Positions 13,598-22,738 of a stretch of DNA of 42,806 nt are shown here, piece after piece. Within the stretch, counting starts at the first letter, position 1. The number at the start of each line of letters is the position of its first letter. Source of the DNA: Candidatus Gastranaerophilales bacterium (GTDB lineage Bacteria; Cyanobacteriota; Vampirovibrionia; Gastranaerophilales; Gastranaerophilaceae). The notes under the pieces are model-generated. The model saw nothing but the letters and a program-made list of their open reading frames with translations. It was not told the DNA's origin and made no database searches. The stretch covers positions 1-42,806 of the forward strand of contig CAKMWI010000001.1 in the NCBI GenBank assembly GCA_928722015.1. The letters are read 5' to 3'. The position numbers were made by a program, and so were the translations under genes.

Positions 13598-16449
13598 GAT
13601 TCACCTACATTCACATCCACCAATAAAGGAACTTTTAAAGGCTGACCCAACTCCATTGATTGCAATACTAACTCTTTTACAAAATCCAATTCTGATTTTT
13701 CAACTTCGACAACTAATTCATCATGGACTTGAATAATCATTTTTGATTTTAAATTATGCTCTTTTAATTTGTTAGAAAAATCAATCATAGCAAGTTTTAT
13801 TAAGTCTGCTGCAGACCCTTGCATTGGTTGATTAATAGCTGCACGCTTGGCAAATTCACGAACCATAGCATTAGGACTGGATATCTCACTTTGCAAATAA
13901 CGCTTACGTCCAAGAATAGTTTCAACAAAACCAAGTTCTTCCACTTTTTCAACCATATTATTCATATAAGCCTTAATTCCAGGATATGTCTGGAAATACT
14001 TTTCTATAAAATTATCTGCTTCATCAGGCTTAATACCCAGCGCCTTTGCCAATCCATACTTACTTTGTCCATAAACAATACCAAAATTTACAGCCTTAGC
14101 CTTATATCTCATATCCTTTGTAACCTCGGAAAGAGGAACTTCAAAAACTTTTGATGCAGTAAGAGTATGAACATCTACCCCTGACTTAAAAGCATTAATT
14201 AAATGTTCATCTTCAGAAACATGAGCAAGCAACCTTAACTCTATTTGGGAATAATCAGCCGACAATATAAAATAATTTTCTCTATCCTTAGGTACAAAAG
14301 CCTGTCTGATTTTATTGCCTTCTTCTGTTCTAATTGGAATATTTTGCAAATTAGGATTAGAAGAAGAGAGCCTACCTGTAGTTGTAACAGTTTGATTATA
14401 AGTAGTATGTATTCTGTTATCTTTTTTATCAATCAACAGAGGTAATGCCTCAGTATAAGTCGACTTTAATTTTGAATATTTCCTGTATTCTAAAATAAGT
14501 CTTGCAATTTCATATTCCTGCGCAAGCTGATTCAAAACGTCTGCACTTGTTGAATTCTTAGATTTTCCCCTTTTTTTTCGAGTTTTTAATTGTAATTTAT
14601 CAAACAATATCTCTCCAACCTGTTTTGGAGAATTCAAGTTAAATTTTTCCCCTGCAAGGTCAAAAATTTTAATTTCCAATTCGGAAAGATTAGAATCCAA
14701 TTCACAAGTTAAAACTTTTAAATAATCTTCATCAATAGAAATCCCGATATATTCCATATCAGCTAGTACGTGAGCTAAAGGAATTTCAATATCTCGAAGG
14801 ATTTTATATTCTTTTTCATCCAGTTCACCCACCCAATATTTAGTAAGTTCAAACAAACTTGCAATTACATCACCAGCATAACTTTTTACGGTATTTATAT
14901 TATTGTCAGAAAATTTTGCCTTTTTATTTTCTGTTACAATAGTTGGCAGAATATGATTGATTCTTTCCATACATTGAATATCAAATTCAGATGAAGAATT
15001 TGAGTCTTTGATATAACTTGCCAGCATCGTATCAAATATAATGCCTTTTATCTCAATTCCTAAATTTCTAAAAATATTATATTCTACTTTTACATCATGA
15101 GTTACTTTTTTTACATCCGAATTTTCAAGCAAAGATTTCAGACTGTCAATAACATACCAAAAATCAAGTTGCTGTGAAATATTATGACCTAATGGAATAT
15201 AATATGAAATAGAAATTGGATGCTCATTCTTTATTATAAATGAACTATTATATTCAAAACTTTTATTTATACCTAATGCAATACCATATATATCGGTGTT
15301 AACCGCATTTTTAACATCTGCAAAGACCTTTAAACTAATTACTGTATGGCTTGATAAATGAGCCAACATTTGCTCGAAATCAATAGTATCTGTAATAAGC
15401 TTTGTATCATAATCAAACTCAACCTTATTAACTTCAGACTGCACTGCCTGAGCAAATAATCCCAATTGCCCATTCTGTGAAACCGGCTCAATCCGGTTAT
15501 TATCAGTAAAATCGGTTAAATTTGATATTGAAAGATTTGCAGAGTCAGATTTATCAAAAGATTTTAATATAAACTCAATATTCTTAAGAAAACTATAGAA
15601 TTGCATTTTTCTTAGAAAATCTGTTACTTTAGCGATATCAGGAAGCACAATATTAGTTTTATCAAAATCAAAAGAAACATCAACATCCCGCACAATTGTA
15701 GCAAGATACTTACTAAGTTCGGCCTGCTCCCTGCCATTTTCAATTTTTTCACGTACTGATTTACCTGTAATTTTATCTGCACTATTCAAAACATTATCTA
15801 CAGTTTTAAATTCAGACAATAGTTTAACCGCAGTTTTTTCTCCAATACCTTTAATTCCAGGAATATTATCAGAAGTATCCCCGCGCAAAGCTTTATAATC
15901 AATCACTTGATTCGGATATACTCCAAGTTTTTGATAAACCTTATCCCAATCATACTCCAATAACTCACCCTTTGAAGGTATAATAACTTTCACGCACCCG
16001 TTCTTTTCAATCAATTGAAAAGAATCCTGATCCCCTGTTAAAATAAGAACTTTATGTCCTAATTCACAGGCCCGCTTGGATATTGTACCAATCACATCAT
16101 CAGCTTCAAAACCTTCCTTTGTATATATAGGGATACTAAATGCATTTAAACCTTCATAAATCAAATCCATTTGAATCCGCATAGGATCAGGCATAGATTC
16201 CCTGTTAGCTTTATATTCCGTATATTTTTCTGTTCGAAACGTATGATGTGAAACATCAAAAGCAACACCGATAGCATCAGGAGCTAAATCTTTATTCTTT
16301 AATAAATCAAAAATCGCCTTAAAAAAGCCATATACAGCCCAAGTAGGAGTTCCATCTTTTGTTTGCATATTTGTACGCTCTAACGCATAATATTGACGAA
16401 ACGCTAAGGCATGACCGTCTATTAGAATTAAAGTCTTTGAAGCTCCCAT
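13582..16449 (-). CDS. polA: DNA polymerase I, with degenerate 3'-5' exonuclease domain
   Basis: 955 aa from the ATG at 16449, which has ATGGAG 8 bases upstream; an in-frame start at 16500 adds 17 residues unlike the family. Residues 1-290 are the 5'-3' exonuclease (LILIDGHALAFR, FEADDVIGTIS, LTGDQDSFQLI, GDTSDNIPGIKGIGEKTA). Residues about 330-560 occupy the 3'-5' proofreading domain, but the DxE motif is VISLKVFA and the later NLKYD motif is DVKVEYN, so the metal-binding acids are lost. The polymerase core has motif A (SADYSQIELRLLAH), the O-helix (YKAKAVNFGIVYGQSKYG) and motif C (IQVHDELVVEV). It replaces RNA primers and fills repair gaps, probably without proofreading. Confidence 0.97.
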   Translation of the reverse strand: MGASKTLILIDGHALAFRQYYALERTNMQTKDGTPTWAVYGFFKAIFDLLKNKDLAPDAIGVAFDVSHHTFRTEKYTEYKANRESMPDPMRIQMDLIYEGLNAFSIPIYTKEGFEADDVIGTISKRACELGHKVLILTGDQDSFQLIEKNGCVKVIIPSKGELLEYDWDKVYQKLGVYPNQVIDYKALRGDTSDNIPGIKGIGEKTAVKLLSEFKTVDNVLNSADKITGKSVREKIENGREQAELSKYLATIVRDVDVSFDFDKTNIVLPDIAKVTDFLRKMQFYSFLKNIEFILKSFDKSDSANLSISNLTDFTDNNRIEPVSQNGQLGLFAQAVQSEVNKVEFDYDTKLITDTIDFEQMLAHLSSHTVISLKVFADVKNAVNTDIYGIALGINKSFEYNSSFIIKNEHPISISYYIPLGHNISQQLDFWYVIDSLKSLLENSDVKKVTHDVKVEYNIFRNLGIEIKGIIFDTMLASYIKDSNSSSEFDIQCMERINHILPTIVTENKKAKFSDNNINTVKSYAGDVIASLFELTKYWVGELDEKEYKILRDIEIPLAHVLADMEYIGISIDEDYLKVLTCELDSNLSELEIKIFDLAGEKFNLNSPKQVGEILFDKLQLKTRKKRGKSKNSTSADVLNQLAQEYEIARLILEYRKYSKLKSTYTEALPLLIDKKDNRIHTTYNQTVTTTGRLSSSNPNLQNIPIRTEEGNKIRQAFVPKDRENYFILSADYSQIELRLLAHVSEDEHLINAFKSGVDVHTLTASKVFEVPLSEVTKDMRYKAKAVNFGIVYGQSKYGLAKALGIKPDEADNFIEKYFQTYPGIKAYMNNMVEKVEELGFVETILGRKRYLQSEISSPNAMVREFAKRAAINQPMQGSAADLIKLAMIDFSNKLKEHNLKSKMIIQVHDELVVEVEKSELDFVKELVLQSMELGQPLKVPLLVDVNVGESWKES

Positions 16450-16536
16450 ACACAAATCTCCATCTAAATTTATTTTTACATAAAAAATAGCATTTGGCAA
16501 TGAATTAAAATATTAAAGCTTTTATACATAGAATTA

Positions 16537-16566
16537 AAAGAGGTGGACAATATATCCACCTCTTTT
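16537..16566 (-). terminator. Terminator between clpX and polA
   Basis: A perfect 12-bp stem (AAAAGAGGTGGA / TCCACCTCTTTT) with a 6-base loop just after the clpX stop. It has a U-rich 3' arm in the minus direction, separating the tig-clpP-clpX unit from polA. Confidence 0.8.
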
Positions 16567-16582
16567 ACTAAAATTAAAATAC

Positions 16583-17893
16583 TTATGCAGTTATTTCTTT
16601 ATCCTTTTCCGATTTAGTAGGAAGAGGAATCAATTCAGCATTTTTTCTATTCTTTACCATTTCCGCAGTAACTACAAATTTGTCAATATTTTCTTTCGTA
16701 GGAACATCATACATTACATCAAGCATTATTTCTTCAACAATAGAACGTAATGCTCTTGCTCCAGTCTTACGTTTAATTGCTTCTTTTGCAATTAAATCTA
16801 CTGCTTCAGGTTCAAATTCAAGATCAACGCCATCCATTTTTAATAAAGCTTTATACTGTTTTAATACTGCATTTTTAGGTTCAGTTAAAATCATCTTTAA
16901 GGTTTTTTCGTTTAGCTGATCCAAAACTGCATAAACAGGAACACGCCCGATAAATTCAGGAATTAAACCAAATTTAAGTAAATCTTCAGGCTGTAATTTT
17001 TTCAATAATTTAACAGCATTAGCCTCCTTTTCAGCCTGAGACATTGCAGGTTTAGCGCCGAAGCCAACAGAGTTGCCGACACCTGCTCTTGCATCAACAA
17101 TCTTTTCTAAACCAACAAATGCTCCGCCTACTATAAATAAAATATTACTTGTATCTATCTCAATAAATTCCTGATGCGGATGCTTACGTCCACCTTGAGG
17201 TGGAACATGGGCAACAGTACCTTCAATCATTTTTAAAAGAGCCTGCTGTACCCCTTCACCAGAAACATCTCTTGTTATAGAAGTATTTTCACTTTTTCTT
17301 GAAATTTTATCAATTTCATCAATATAGATAATACCTCTTTCCGCCTTAGCAGAATCGAATTCAGCATTTTGATATAACCTTAAAAGAATATTCTCAACAT
17401 CATCACCTACATAACCGGCTTCCGTCAATGTAGTTGCATCCGCAACAGCAAACGGAACATCCAACATTTTTGCCAATGTTTGGGCTAATAAAGTTTTACC
17501 GGAACCTGTAGGACCAACTAACAAAATATTTGATTTTTGGATTTCTACAGAATCTTTACTGGTATCTTTATTATGTTTTAAACGCTTATAATGGTTATAC
17601 ACAGCAACAGACAAGACTTTTTTAGCATCATCTTGACCAACAATATACTGATCTAAATATTCTTTAATTTCATGTGGCTTTGGTATTGGTTTTTCAGATT
17701 TTTCAGGATTTTCACTATCTGTAGAACCATCTTTATCTTTAGATTCAAAGAATTCTTCATCTAAAATTTCATTACAAAGTTCAACACACTCGTCGCAGAT
17801 ATACACTTCAGGACCTGCAATTAATTTTTTTACTTGATCCTGCGTTTTTCCGCAAAAAGAACATTTTAATTTGTCATCATCATGCTTAGGCAT
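16583..17893 (-). CDS. clpX: ClpX, ATP-dependent unfoldase subunit of ClpXP
   Basis: 436 aa. The N-terminal zinc-binding domain uses Cys11, Cys14, Cys33 and Cys36 (CSFCGK...ICDECVELC). The AAA+ core has Walker A GPTGSGKTLLAQ, Walker B IIYIDEIDKI, the pore loop GYVGDDVE, the ClpP-contact IGF-type loop reading LLKFGLIPEFIGRVP, and sensor 2 GARALRSI. It unfolds tagged proteins and threads them into ClpP. A 20-base gap separates it from clpP, the usual tig-clpP-clpX order. The lysine/glutamate-rich linker at residues 50-70 is longer than in many species. Confidence 0.98.
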   Translation of the reverse strand: MPKHDDDKLKCSFCGKTQDQVKKLIAGPEVYICDECVELCNEILDEEFFESKDKDGSTDSENPEKSEKPIPKPHEIKEYLDQYIVGQDDAKKVLSVAVYNHYKRLKHNKDTSKDSVEIQKSNILLVGPTGSGKTLLAQTLAKMLDVPFAVADATTLTEAGYVGDDVENILLRLYQNAEFDSAKAERGIIYIDEIDKISRKSENTSITRDVSGEGVQQALLKMIEGTVAHVPPQGGRKHPHQEFIEIDTSNILFIVGGAFVGLEKIVDARAGVGNSVGFGAKPAMSQAEKEANAVKLLKKLQPEDLLKFGLIPEFIGRVPVYAVLDQLNEKTLKMILTEPKNAVLKQYKALLKMDGVDLEFEPEAVDLIAKEAIKRKTGARALRSIVEEIMLDVMYDVPTKENIDKFVVTAEMVKNRKNAELIPLPTKSEKDKEITA

Positions 17894-17913
17894 TTAATAA
17901 TATCTCCAATTTG

Positions 17914-18504
17914 TTATTTTACTACATCACGAGAAATAACTTTATCAATCATTCCGTATTCTAGGGCTTCTTGAGGAGTCATGATATAATCCCTATCTGT
18001 ATCTTTTTCAATCTTTTTAATAGATTGTCCTGTATTAGAAGCCAATATTTCATTTAAAGATTTTTTAATTCTTATAATTTCTGCAGCCTGAATTTCGATA
18101 TCAGTAGCTTGTCCTTGAGCTCCGCCTAAAGGCTGGTGAATCAATACTCTAGAATGAGGTAGAGCCATTCTTTTACCCTTAGTACCAGAAGAAAGAAGAA
18201 ATGCACCCATAGAAGCTGCTTGCCCTAAACAAATAGTAGAAACATCTGCTCTAATATGCTGCATAGTGTCATAAATTGCAAATCCTGCAGTTACACTTCC
18301 ACCCGGACTATTTATGTATAACATTATATCCTTTTCAGGATTTTCACTATCCAATAATAACAACTGAGCAACAACCAAGTTTGCAACCATATCATCAATT
18401 GCAGTTCCTAAGAAAATAATTCTTTCTCTTAGTAATCTTGAAAAGATGTCAAATGATCGTTCACCTCTACTTGATTGTTCTATAACTACAGGTACAAAAC
18501 TCAT
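17914..18504 (-). CDS. clpP: ClpP protease proteolytic subunit
   Basis: 196 aa with the complete serine protease triad: Ser98 (GQAASMGAFLL), His123 (SRVLIHQPLGG) and Asp172 (DTDRD). The NSPGGSVTAG oxyanion region and the family heptamer interface helices are present. There is no long propeptide beyond the first few residues. It sits between tig and clpX and forms the tetradecameric chamber that works with ClpX. Confidence 0.98.
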   Translation of the reverse strand: MSFVPVVIEQSSRGERSFDIFSRLLRERIIFLGTAIDDMVANLVVAQLLLLDSENPEKDIMLYINSPGGSVTAGFAIYDTMQHIRADVSTICLGQAASMGAFLLSSGTKGKRMALPHSRVLIHQPLGGAQGQATDIEIQAAEIIRIKKSLNEILASNTGQSIKKIEKDTDRDYIMTPQEALEYGMIDKVISRDVVK

Positions 18505-18547
18505 GATTTAATTCCCTTTCTTATTTTAACATTATACTCATAATTTA

Positions 18548-19876
18548 CTATGCTTCAACTGCCTGTTTTTCCGGTTTAATTTCAACATATTCAATATTAT
18601 TATTTTTAACCAAGAAATCTCTAACTTTATCATTTACTATTTGTTGAGATAAAGATGTCAAGAAATCAGGATTTTGTCCAAATTGTTTTATCAAATCCTG
18701 TGGAGCAAGACCGTATACACTTGCCATTTGAGAAACTTTTTCAGAAAAATCAGACTGTTCAACTGAGATTTTTTCTTCCTTTGAAATTTTATCAATAATC
18801 AATGAATTTTTAATTCTAGCCTTAGCATCCTCAGTTAAAGTTTTATTAAATTCTTCTTCACTACCTTGAGATTGTACAAATGTATTCCAATCCATACCCT
18901 GGTATGCAAGTCTTTGCTGATATTCTGCTTTTAAAGATTCAACCTCACGATTTATCATATTTTGAGGGATTTCTACAGATGTAGAATCAACAACAGCCTT
19001 GAAAACAGAATTTTCAGCACTTGACTTCATTAGACTTTCTCTCTGGTGAGTTATATAGTCCTGAATATCAGCCTTTAATTCTTCTACAGTAGAAAATCTG
19101 CTTGATTTTTTTACAAAATCATCAGTCAACTCTGGAAGCACTCTTTTCTTAATTTCATTAATTTTTATAGCAAATGTAGCAGGCTGACCTTTTAATTTTT
19201 CATCATGATAATCTTGCGGGAATGTAACCTGAATATCAAATTCATCTTTAATATTATGTCCAACAAGTTGTTCTGCAAATCCAGGAATAAAATTAGAATG
19301 AGCTAAGTCTAAAGCATAGCCTTTAGCTGAACCACCTTGAATAGGTTCACCATTGCAGGTTCCATCAAAATCAAAAACTACAGTATCAGTTTCATTTGAA
19401 GGTCTATCTAATACTAACTCCATAGAAGCGTGCTGAGTTAAAAATCCATTTAAAGCCTTATCAAAAGCTTCAGGATCAGCTGCCGGAACCTCAGTTTTTA
19501 TATCTAAACTTTTATAAGCACCTAAAGATACTTCTGGTCTTGTTTCTACCTCAACAGTAACCTCTAAATCTTTACCTGATTCAAATTTATAATCTGTAAT
19601 TGCAGGTTGAGTAATTACGTCCAAATTATTATCATAAATAGCCTGACCTAGATGTTTTGGTAAAACAATCTCTAAAGCTTCCTGTTGAATTCTATCAACA
19701 CCTACGTGTCTTTCAATAACAGCCTTTGGTGCCTTACCTCTTCTAAATCCGTCAATATTAATATGCTGTGAAATACGACTTACTGCAGTATTATAAGCTG
19801 AATCTGCTTCCTTAGCCGGAATAATAATATTTAAACTAACTAAATTGTCTTGAAGTTTTGTTAATGTTGATTTCAT
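18548..19876 (-). CDS. tig: Trigger factor, ribosome-associated chaperone
   Basis: 442 aa from the ATG at 19876 (AAAGGA 7 bases upstream); a TTG two codons earlier is less likely. The N-terminal ribosome-binding domain carries the signature GFRRGKAPKAVIERHVG. Residues about 150-245 form the FKBP-type PPIase domain (TVVFDFDGTCNGEPI to FPQDYHDEKLKGQPATF), with the family GYG-like residues altered. A helical C-terminal chaperone domain follows. It binds the exit tunnel and holds nascent chains; co-location with clpPX links folding to degradation. Confidence 0.96.
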   Translation of the reverse strand: MKSTLTKLQDNLVSLNIIIPAKEADSAYNTAVSRISQHINIDGFRRGKAPKAVIERHVGVDRIQQEALEIVLPKHLGQAIYDNNLDVITQPAITDYKFESGKDLEVTVEVETRPEVSLGAYKSLDIKTEVPAADPEAFDKALNGFLTQHASMELVLDRPSNETDTVVFDFDGTCNGEPIQGGSAKGYALDLAHSNFIPGFAEQLVGHNIKDEFDIQVTFPQDYHDEKLKGQPATFAIKINEIKKRVLPELTDDFVKKSSRFSTVEELKADIQDYITHQRESLMKSSAENSVFKAVVDSTSVEIPQNMINREVESLKAEYQQRLAYQGMDWNTFVQSQGSEEEFNKTLTEDAKARIKNSLIIDKISKEEKISVEQSDFSEKVSQMASVYGLAPQDLIKQFGQNPDFLTSLSQQIVNDKVRDFLVKNNNIEYVEIKPEKQAVEA

Positions 19877-19916
19877 TTTCAATATCCTTTTTTTTACTAT
19901 ACATGTATCTTTCCAA

Positions 19917-19944
19917 ATTTTATCGCAAAAAATAATAAAATCAA
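19917..19944 (-). promoter_or_regulatory. Sigma-70-type promoter for tig-clpP-clpX
   Basis: Read on the minus strand: TTGATT (19944-19939), a 16-base spacer and TAAAAT (19922-19917), about 40 bases before the tig start. Confidence 0.5.
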
Positions 19945-20003
19945 CTCATACAAAAGAATTACGCAGCAAAACCCCTTATTTTGCCATAATTATTTACAAA
20001 CTC

Positions 20004-20032
20004 TTGCACAGAAAATTTATTTATGCTTAAAT
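20004..20032 (+). promoter_or_regulatory. Sigma-70-type promoter for rpsP, with a structured leader
   Basis: TTGCAC (20004-20009), a 17-base spacer and TTAAAT (20027-20032). The resulting leader of about 100 bases holds a CAGGGT/ACCCTG hairpin (20043-20066) before the AAGAAGGAAA ribosome binding site. The hairpin could be a control site, but nothing shows it. Confidence 0.5.
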
Positions 20033-20139
20033 TTAGATACAGCAGGGTAATTCCTCTTTAACCCTGTTCAGATAATTCAACAAGCGGCGGTTGAAATATC
20101 GATATATCAAGACAAAGAATAATAAAGAAGGAAATTAAA

Positions 20140-20520
20140 ATGTTAAAAATCAGATTAAAAAGATTGGGCGCTAAGAAAAACCCTACATACAGAATTATCG
20201 TTATCAACTCTACAACAAAAAGAGAAGGCAGACCTATCCAAGAACTAGGTCATTACAATCCAAAAACTAAAGTTATGAAATTAGATAAAGCTACAGCTTT
20301 GGATTGGATTTCTAAAGGTGCTCAACCTACAGAAACTGTTGCATACTTAATTAAAAACTGCAACGAAGACGGAACTTTAAACTATGTAAAAAAAGAAACA
20401 GTAAAACTTTCTAAAAAAGCATTAGCAAAAAAACAAGCTGAAGAAGAAGCTGCAAAAGCTGCAGCTGAAGCTGCTGCTCAAGAAGCCGAAGCTGCTCCTG
20501 CAGAAGAAGCTCAAGCATAA
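20140..20520 (+). CDS. rpsP: 30S ribosomal protein S16 with acidic Ala/Glu tail
   Basis: 126 aa. Residues 1-80 are canonical S16 (KIRLKRLGAKKNPTYRIIV, GRPIQELGHYNPK, LDWISKGAQPTETV). The last 35 residues are an Ala/Glu/Gln-rich extension, common as a variable tail but longer than in most species. Here rpsP stands alone between its own promoter and a terminator, without the usual rimM and trmD neighbours. Confidence 0.98.
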   Translation: MLKIRLKRLGAKKNPTYRIIVINSTTKREGRPIQELGHYNPKTKVMKLDKATALDWISKGAQPTETVAYLIKNCNEDGTLNYVKKETVKLSKKALAKKQAEEEAAKAAAEAAAQEAEAAPAEEAQA

Positions 20521-20536
20521 TTATTTAAAACAATGT

Positions 20537-20572
20537 AAAAAAAGAGGTCTTAATTATAAGACCTCTTTTTTT
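20537..20572. terminator. Bidirectional terminator between rpsP and the WG-repeat gene
   Basis: A7, the GAGGTCTTA/TAAGACCTC stem and T7 form a symmetric hairpin between convergent genes; the stop codon of the minus gene lies in its T-run. Confidence 0.85.
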
Positions 20573-21176
20573 AATATTCCTGTTTTAAAATATTACCTTG
20601 CCCATCAACAAGATATCCCTTACCATTCAAGCTGGCATGATACTCTCCTACTTTGCCACCCTCAGAACCATACCAAGATGGAGCAAGTGTATCAAAATAT
20701 TTGACAATATTCCCGGATTTATCAATTAAAGCATACTCTTCAGGCCCCGGACAATCCGAAAAACCATTCACATTACCATTTCCTAAATATACAGCAGCTG
20801 TCCCATTCACAAAAGGATTAACAATTTGCATTCCCCAGACATTATAAGCTCCATATTGAGGTTTAATGACATAAACCCCATCCCTATTAATATACCCCCA
20901 CCGATATCCGTCATAGACGGCGGCCATACCTTCTGAAAACGGCCTTGCATTTTCATACTTTGGCGGCAATATCGATACACCTTTCCCATTTTCATATCCA
21001 TACATATTAACTTCCGGATAATAAATAGGATATAATATTTCGTCTTCAATAACACCATAAGAAGAACTACTTTGAATATTATAGCCAAGATTTGATGATG
21101 AAACTATTTCAGAAGCTGTGCAGTTGCAAGTATTAATAAGCAAACATAAAGCAACCCCTATGAATACTTTTCTCAT
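20571..21176 (-). CDS. Secreted WG-repeat protein
   Basis: 201 aa. The signal peptide (residues 1-20) ends around LLINTCNCTASE, which could be a lipobox (Cys17 or Cys19), so it may be a lipoprotein. Repeats of the WG type follow: PKYENARPFSEGMAAVYDGYRWGYINRDG, then KPQYGA with PFVNGTAAVY, and a last YALIDKSGNIV/GYLVDGQGNIL pair. WG repeats form beta-propeller-like or solenoid surfaces of unknown ligand. The response-regulator gene lies 23 bases upstream and may control or be co-transcribed with it. Confidence 0.8.
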   Translation of the reverse strand: MRKVFIGVALCLLINTCNCTASEIVSSSNLGYNIQSSSSYGVIEDEILYPIYYPEVNMYGYENGKGVSILPPKYENARPFSEGMAAVYDGYRWGYINRDGVYVIKPQYGAYNVWGMQIVNPFVNGTAAVYLGNGNVNGFSDCPGPEEYALIDKSGNIVKYFDTLAPSWYGSEGGKVGEYHASLNGKGYLVDGQGNILKQEY

Positions 21177-21199
21177 ATAACCTCCTTATAAGTGTTTAA

Positions 21200-21898
21200 T
21201 TAAATATTTAACTTATATCCACCGCCATATATTGTTTCAATATACTTTTTACCATTTGAAATTTTATCAATTTTACTTCTTAAATGCCTTATATGAACTC
21301 TTATTGTTTCTATATCATCGTCTGGAGAATAGCCCCAAATATCTTTTAATAATTTTGCAGAAGAAACCATATTGCCATGATTTTGAAATAAAAGATTAAA
21401 TATATCAAATTCTATAGGTGTTAACTTGGCTTGCTTATCTCCAATTTTAACACTATACTGCTCAGGTAACAATGTAATTTCACCTAAAGTCAATAAATCC
21501 CTCGTTGAGGCAGATTCCGGTATTTGTTTGGTTCTTTTCAAAAGAGCCCTAACTCTAACCAAAAGTTCCTCAACCTCAAAAGGTTTTACAAGATAATCAT
21601 CAACACCTATATTAAATCCATTTATTTTATCATTGAGTTGAGATAATGCAGTGAGCATTATAATAGGAATTGATTTTGTTTCTTCATTTTGTCTAACTCT
21701 TTTGGCCACAGTAAAACCATCAACATCAGGCATCATTACATCTAAAACAATAAGAGAAGGTAATTCTTGTTTTACCAACGCAAATCCCTTAACGCCATCA
21801 TACGCCTGAATAACATTATATCCTGCGAGTTCTAAATTAACCTTTATAAGTTCATTTATTGCAATATCATCATCAATAACCAAAACTTTATTATTCAT
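21200..21898 (-). CDS. OmpR/PhoB-family response regulator, no partner kinase nearby
   Basis: 232 aa. The receiver domain has the acidic pair near residues 9-11, phospho-acceptor Asp53 (VLDVMMPDVDG), Thr/Ala switch region (MLTALS) and Lys105 (YLVKPFEVEEL). The C-terminal winged helix has LTPIEFDIFNLLFQNHGNMVSS and the recognition-helix end ETIRVHIRHLRSKI with GGGYKL. It binds DNA as a phosphorylated dimer. No histidine kinase is encoded in the window, so it is an orphan here. The overall plan is close to the RpaA/RpaB-type regulators of cyanobacteria, but this is similarity by eye only. Confidence 0.93.
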   Translation of the reverse strand: MNNKVLVIDDDIAINELIKVNLELAGYNVIQAYDGVKGFALVKQELPSLIVLDVMMPDVDGFTVAKRVRQNEETKSIPIIMLTALSQLNDKINGFNIGVDDYLVKPFEVEELLVRVRALLKRTKQIPESASTRDLLTLGEITLLPEQYSVKIGDKQAKLTPIEFDIFNLLFQNHGNMVSSAKLLKDIWGYSPDDDIETIRVHIRHLRSKIDKISNGKKYIETIYGGGYKLNI

Positions 21899-22110
21899 AA
21901 AATAAGTTTATAATAAAATAGAGCAATTGAAAATATAATTAATAAAACTTAATATAAGAAAAAATGTTGAAAACTGTTATATAAGTGTATTTATAACCAT
22001 TAATAACGCAAACAAAAAATAAAATATCAATAATATTACAAAAAAAAATTTTTTTTATTATATTATTAAATAGTGTGAAAATATACATTTATGATAAGGA
22101 GAATAATAAA

Positions 22111-22566
22111 TTGACAGACTCACCTTTAGACATGTTTCAAATGAACTCTAATTTGGATGAAATCCATTTAGGACAACATGTACTTGCAGAATTTTTTGAA
22201 TGCGACCCCAATACTTTAAATAGTTTAGATAAAGTTGAAAAATACATGATTGATTCAGCGCTGGAATGTGGTGCTACAATTGTTCAAAAATGTTTCCACA
22301 TGTTTAGCCCTTATGGAGTGTCTGGTGTAGTGATAATTGCTGAAAGTCATTTAGCAATACATACTTGGCCGGAATTAGGATATGCTGCAGTAGATTTATT
22401 TACCTGTGGTTCAAAATGTGATCCAAAAGTAGCTTATGAATTTTTAAAAGACAAATTTCGTTCCAAAAGAGCAAGTTTTACTGAATTAAAAAGAGGTATT
22501 ATTACCAGAAATACAATGAAAGTAGCAGAACGACCTTTTGAAATAATGGAACAAATAGAAAGCTAA
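22111..22566 (+). CDS. speD: S-adenosylmethionine decarboxylase proenzyme, class 1B
   Basis: 151 aa from a TTG start at 22111, chosen because AAGGAG stands 9 bases before it. The in-frame GTG at 22075 has no such site and adds 12 residues foreign to the family. The self-cleaving Glu-Ser bond lies in IAESHLAIHTWPE (Ser79 becomes the pyruvoyl group), with the downstream His and Cys99 (FTCGSKCDP). The enzyme makes decarboxylated SAM, the aminopropyl donor for spermidine; mtnP (6625) recycles the by-product. No spermidine synthase lies in the window. An A/T homopolymer-rich stretch (22030-22070) precedes it. Confidence 0.93.
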   Translation: MTDSPLDMFQMNSNLDEIHLGQHVLAEFFECDPNTLNSLDKVEKYMIDSALECGATIVQKCFHMFSPYGVSGVVIIAESHLAIHTWPELGYAAVDLFTCGSKCDPKVAYEFLKDKFRSKRASFTELKRGIITRNTMKVAERPFEIMEQIES

Positions 22567-22624
22567 ATACCTTAAAAAAAAAAAACTCAAATTACTATAA
22601 AAAAGATAAAAGTTTAAACCTTAA

Positions 22625-22663
22625 ATAACCCAATCGGAGAGCAACATTATCTGGTTGGGTTAT
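22625..22663 (+). terminator. Probable terminator after speD
   Basis: A 9-bp inverted repeat (ATAACCCAA / TTGGGTTAT) with a 21-base loop, followed by an A/T-rich rather than pure T stretch. It is a weak candidate. Confidence 0.4.
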
Positions 22664-22738
22664 ATATTTCAAAAATTAAAGTAGTTTACTAGAATAGTAA
22701 CTAATACAATATAAATAGCAAAACAAAGGAGAAAAAGA

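Noticed and set aside
20041..20139. A small RNA or riboswitch ahead of rpsP
   Set aside because: One 6-bp hairpin in an A/T-rich leader is too little to claim more than an ordinary leader.
22020..22075. Programmed slippage at the A/T runs before speD
   Set aside because: The runs lie upstream of the supported start codon, so they cannot affect the reading frame.
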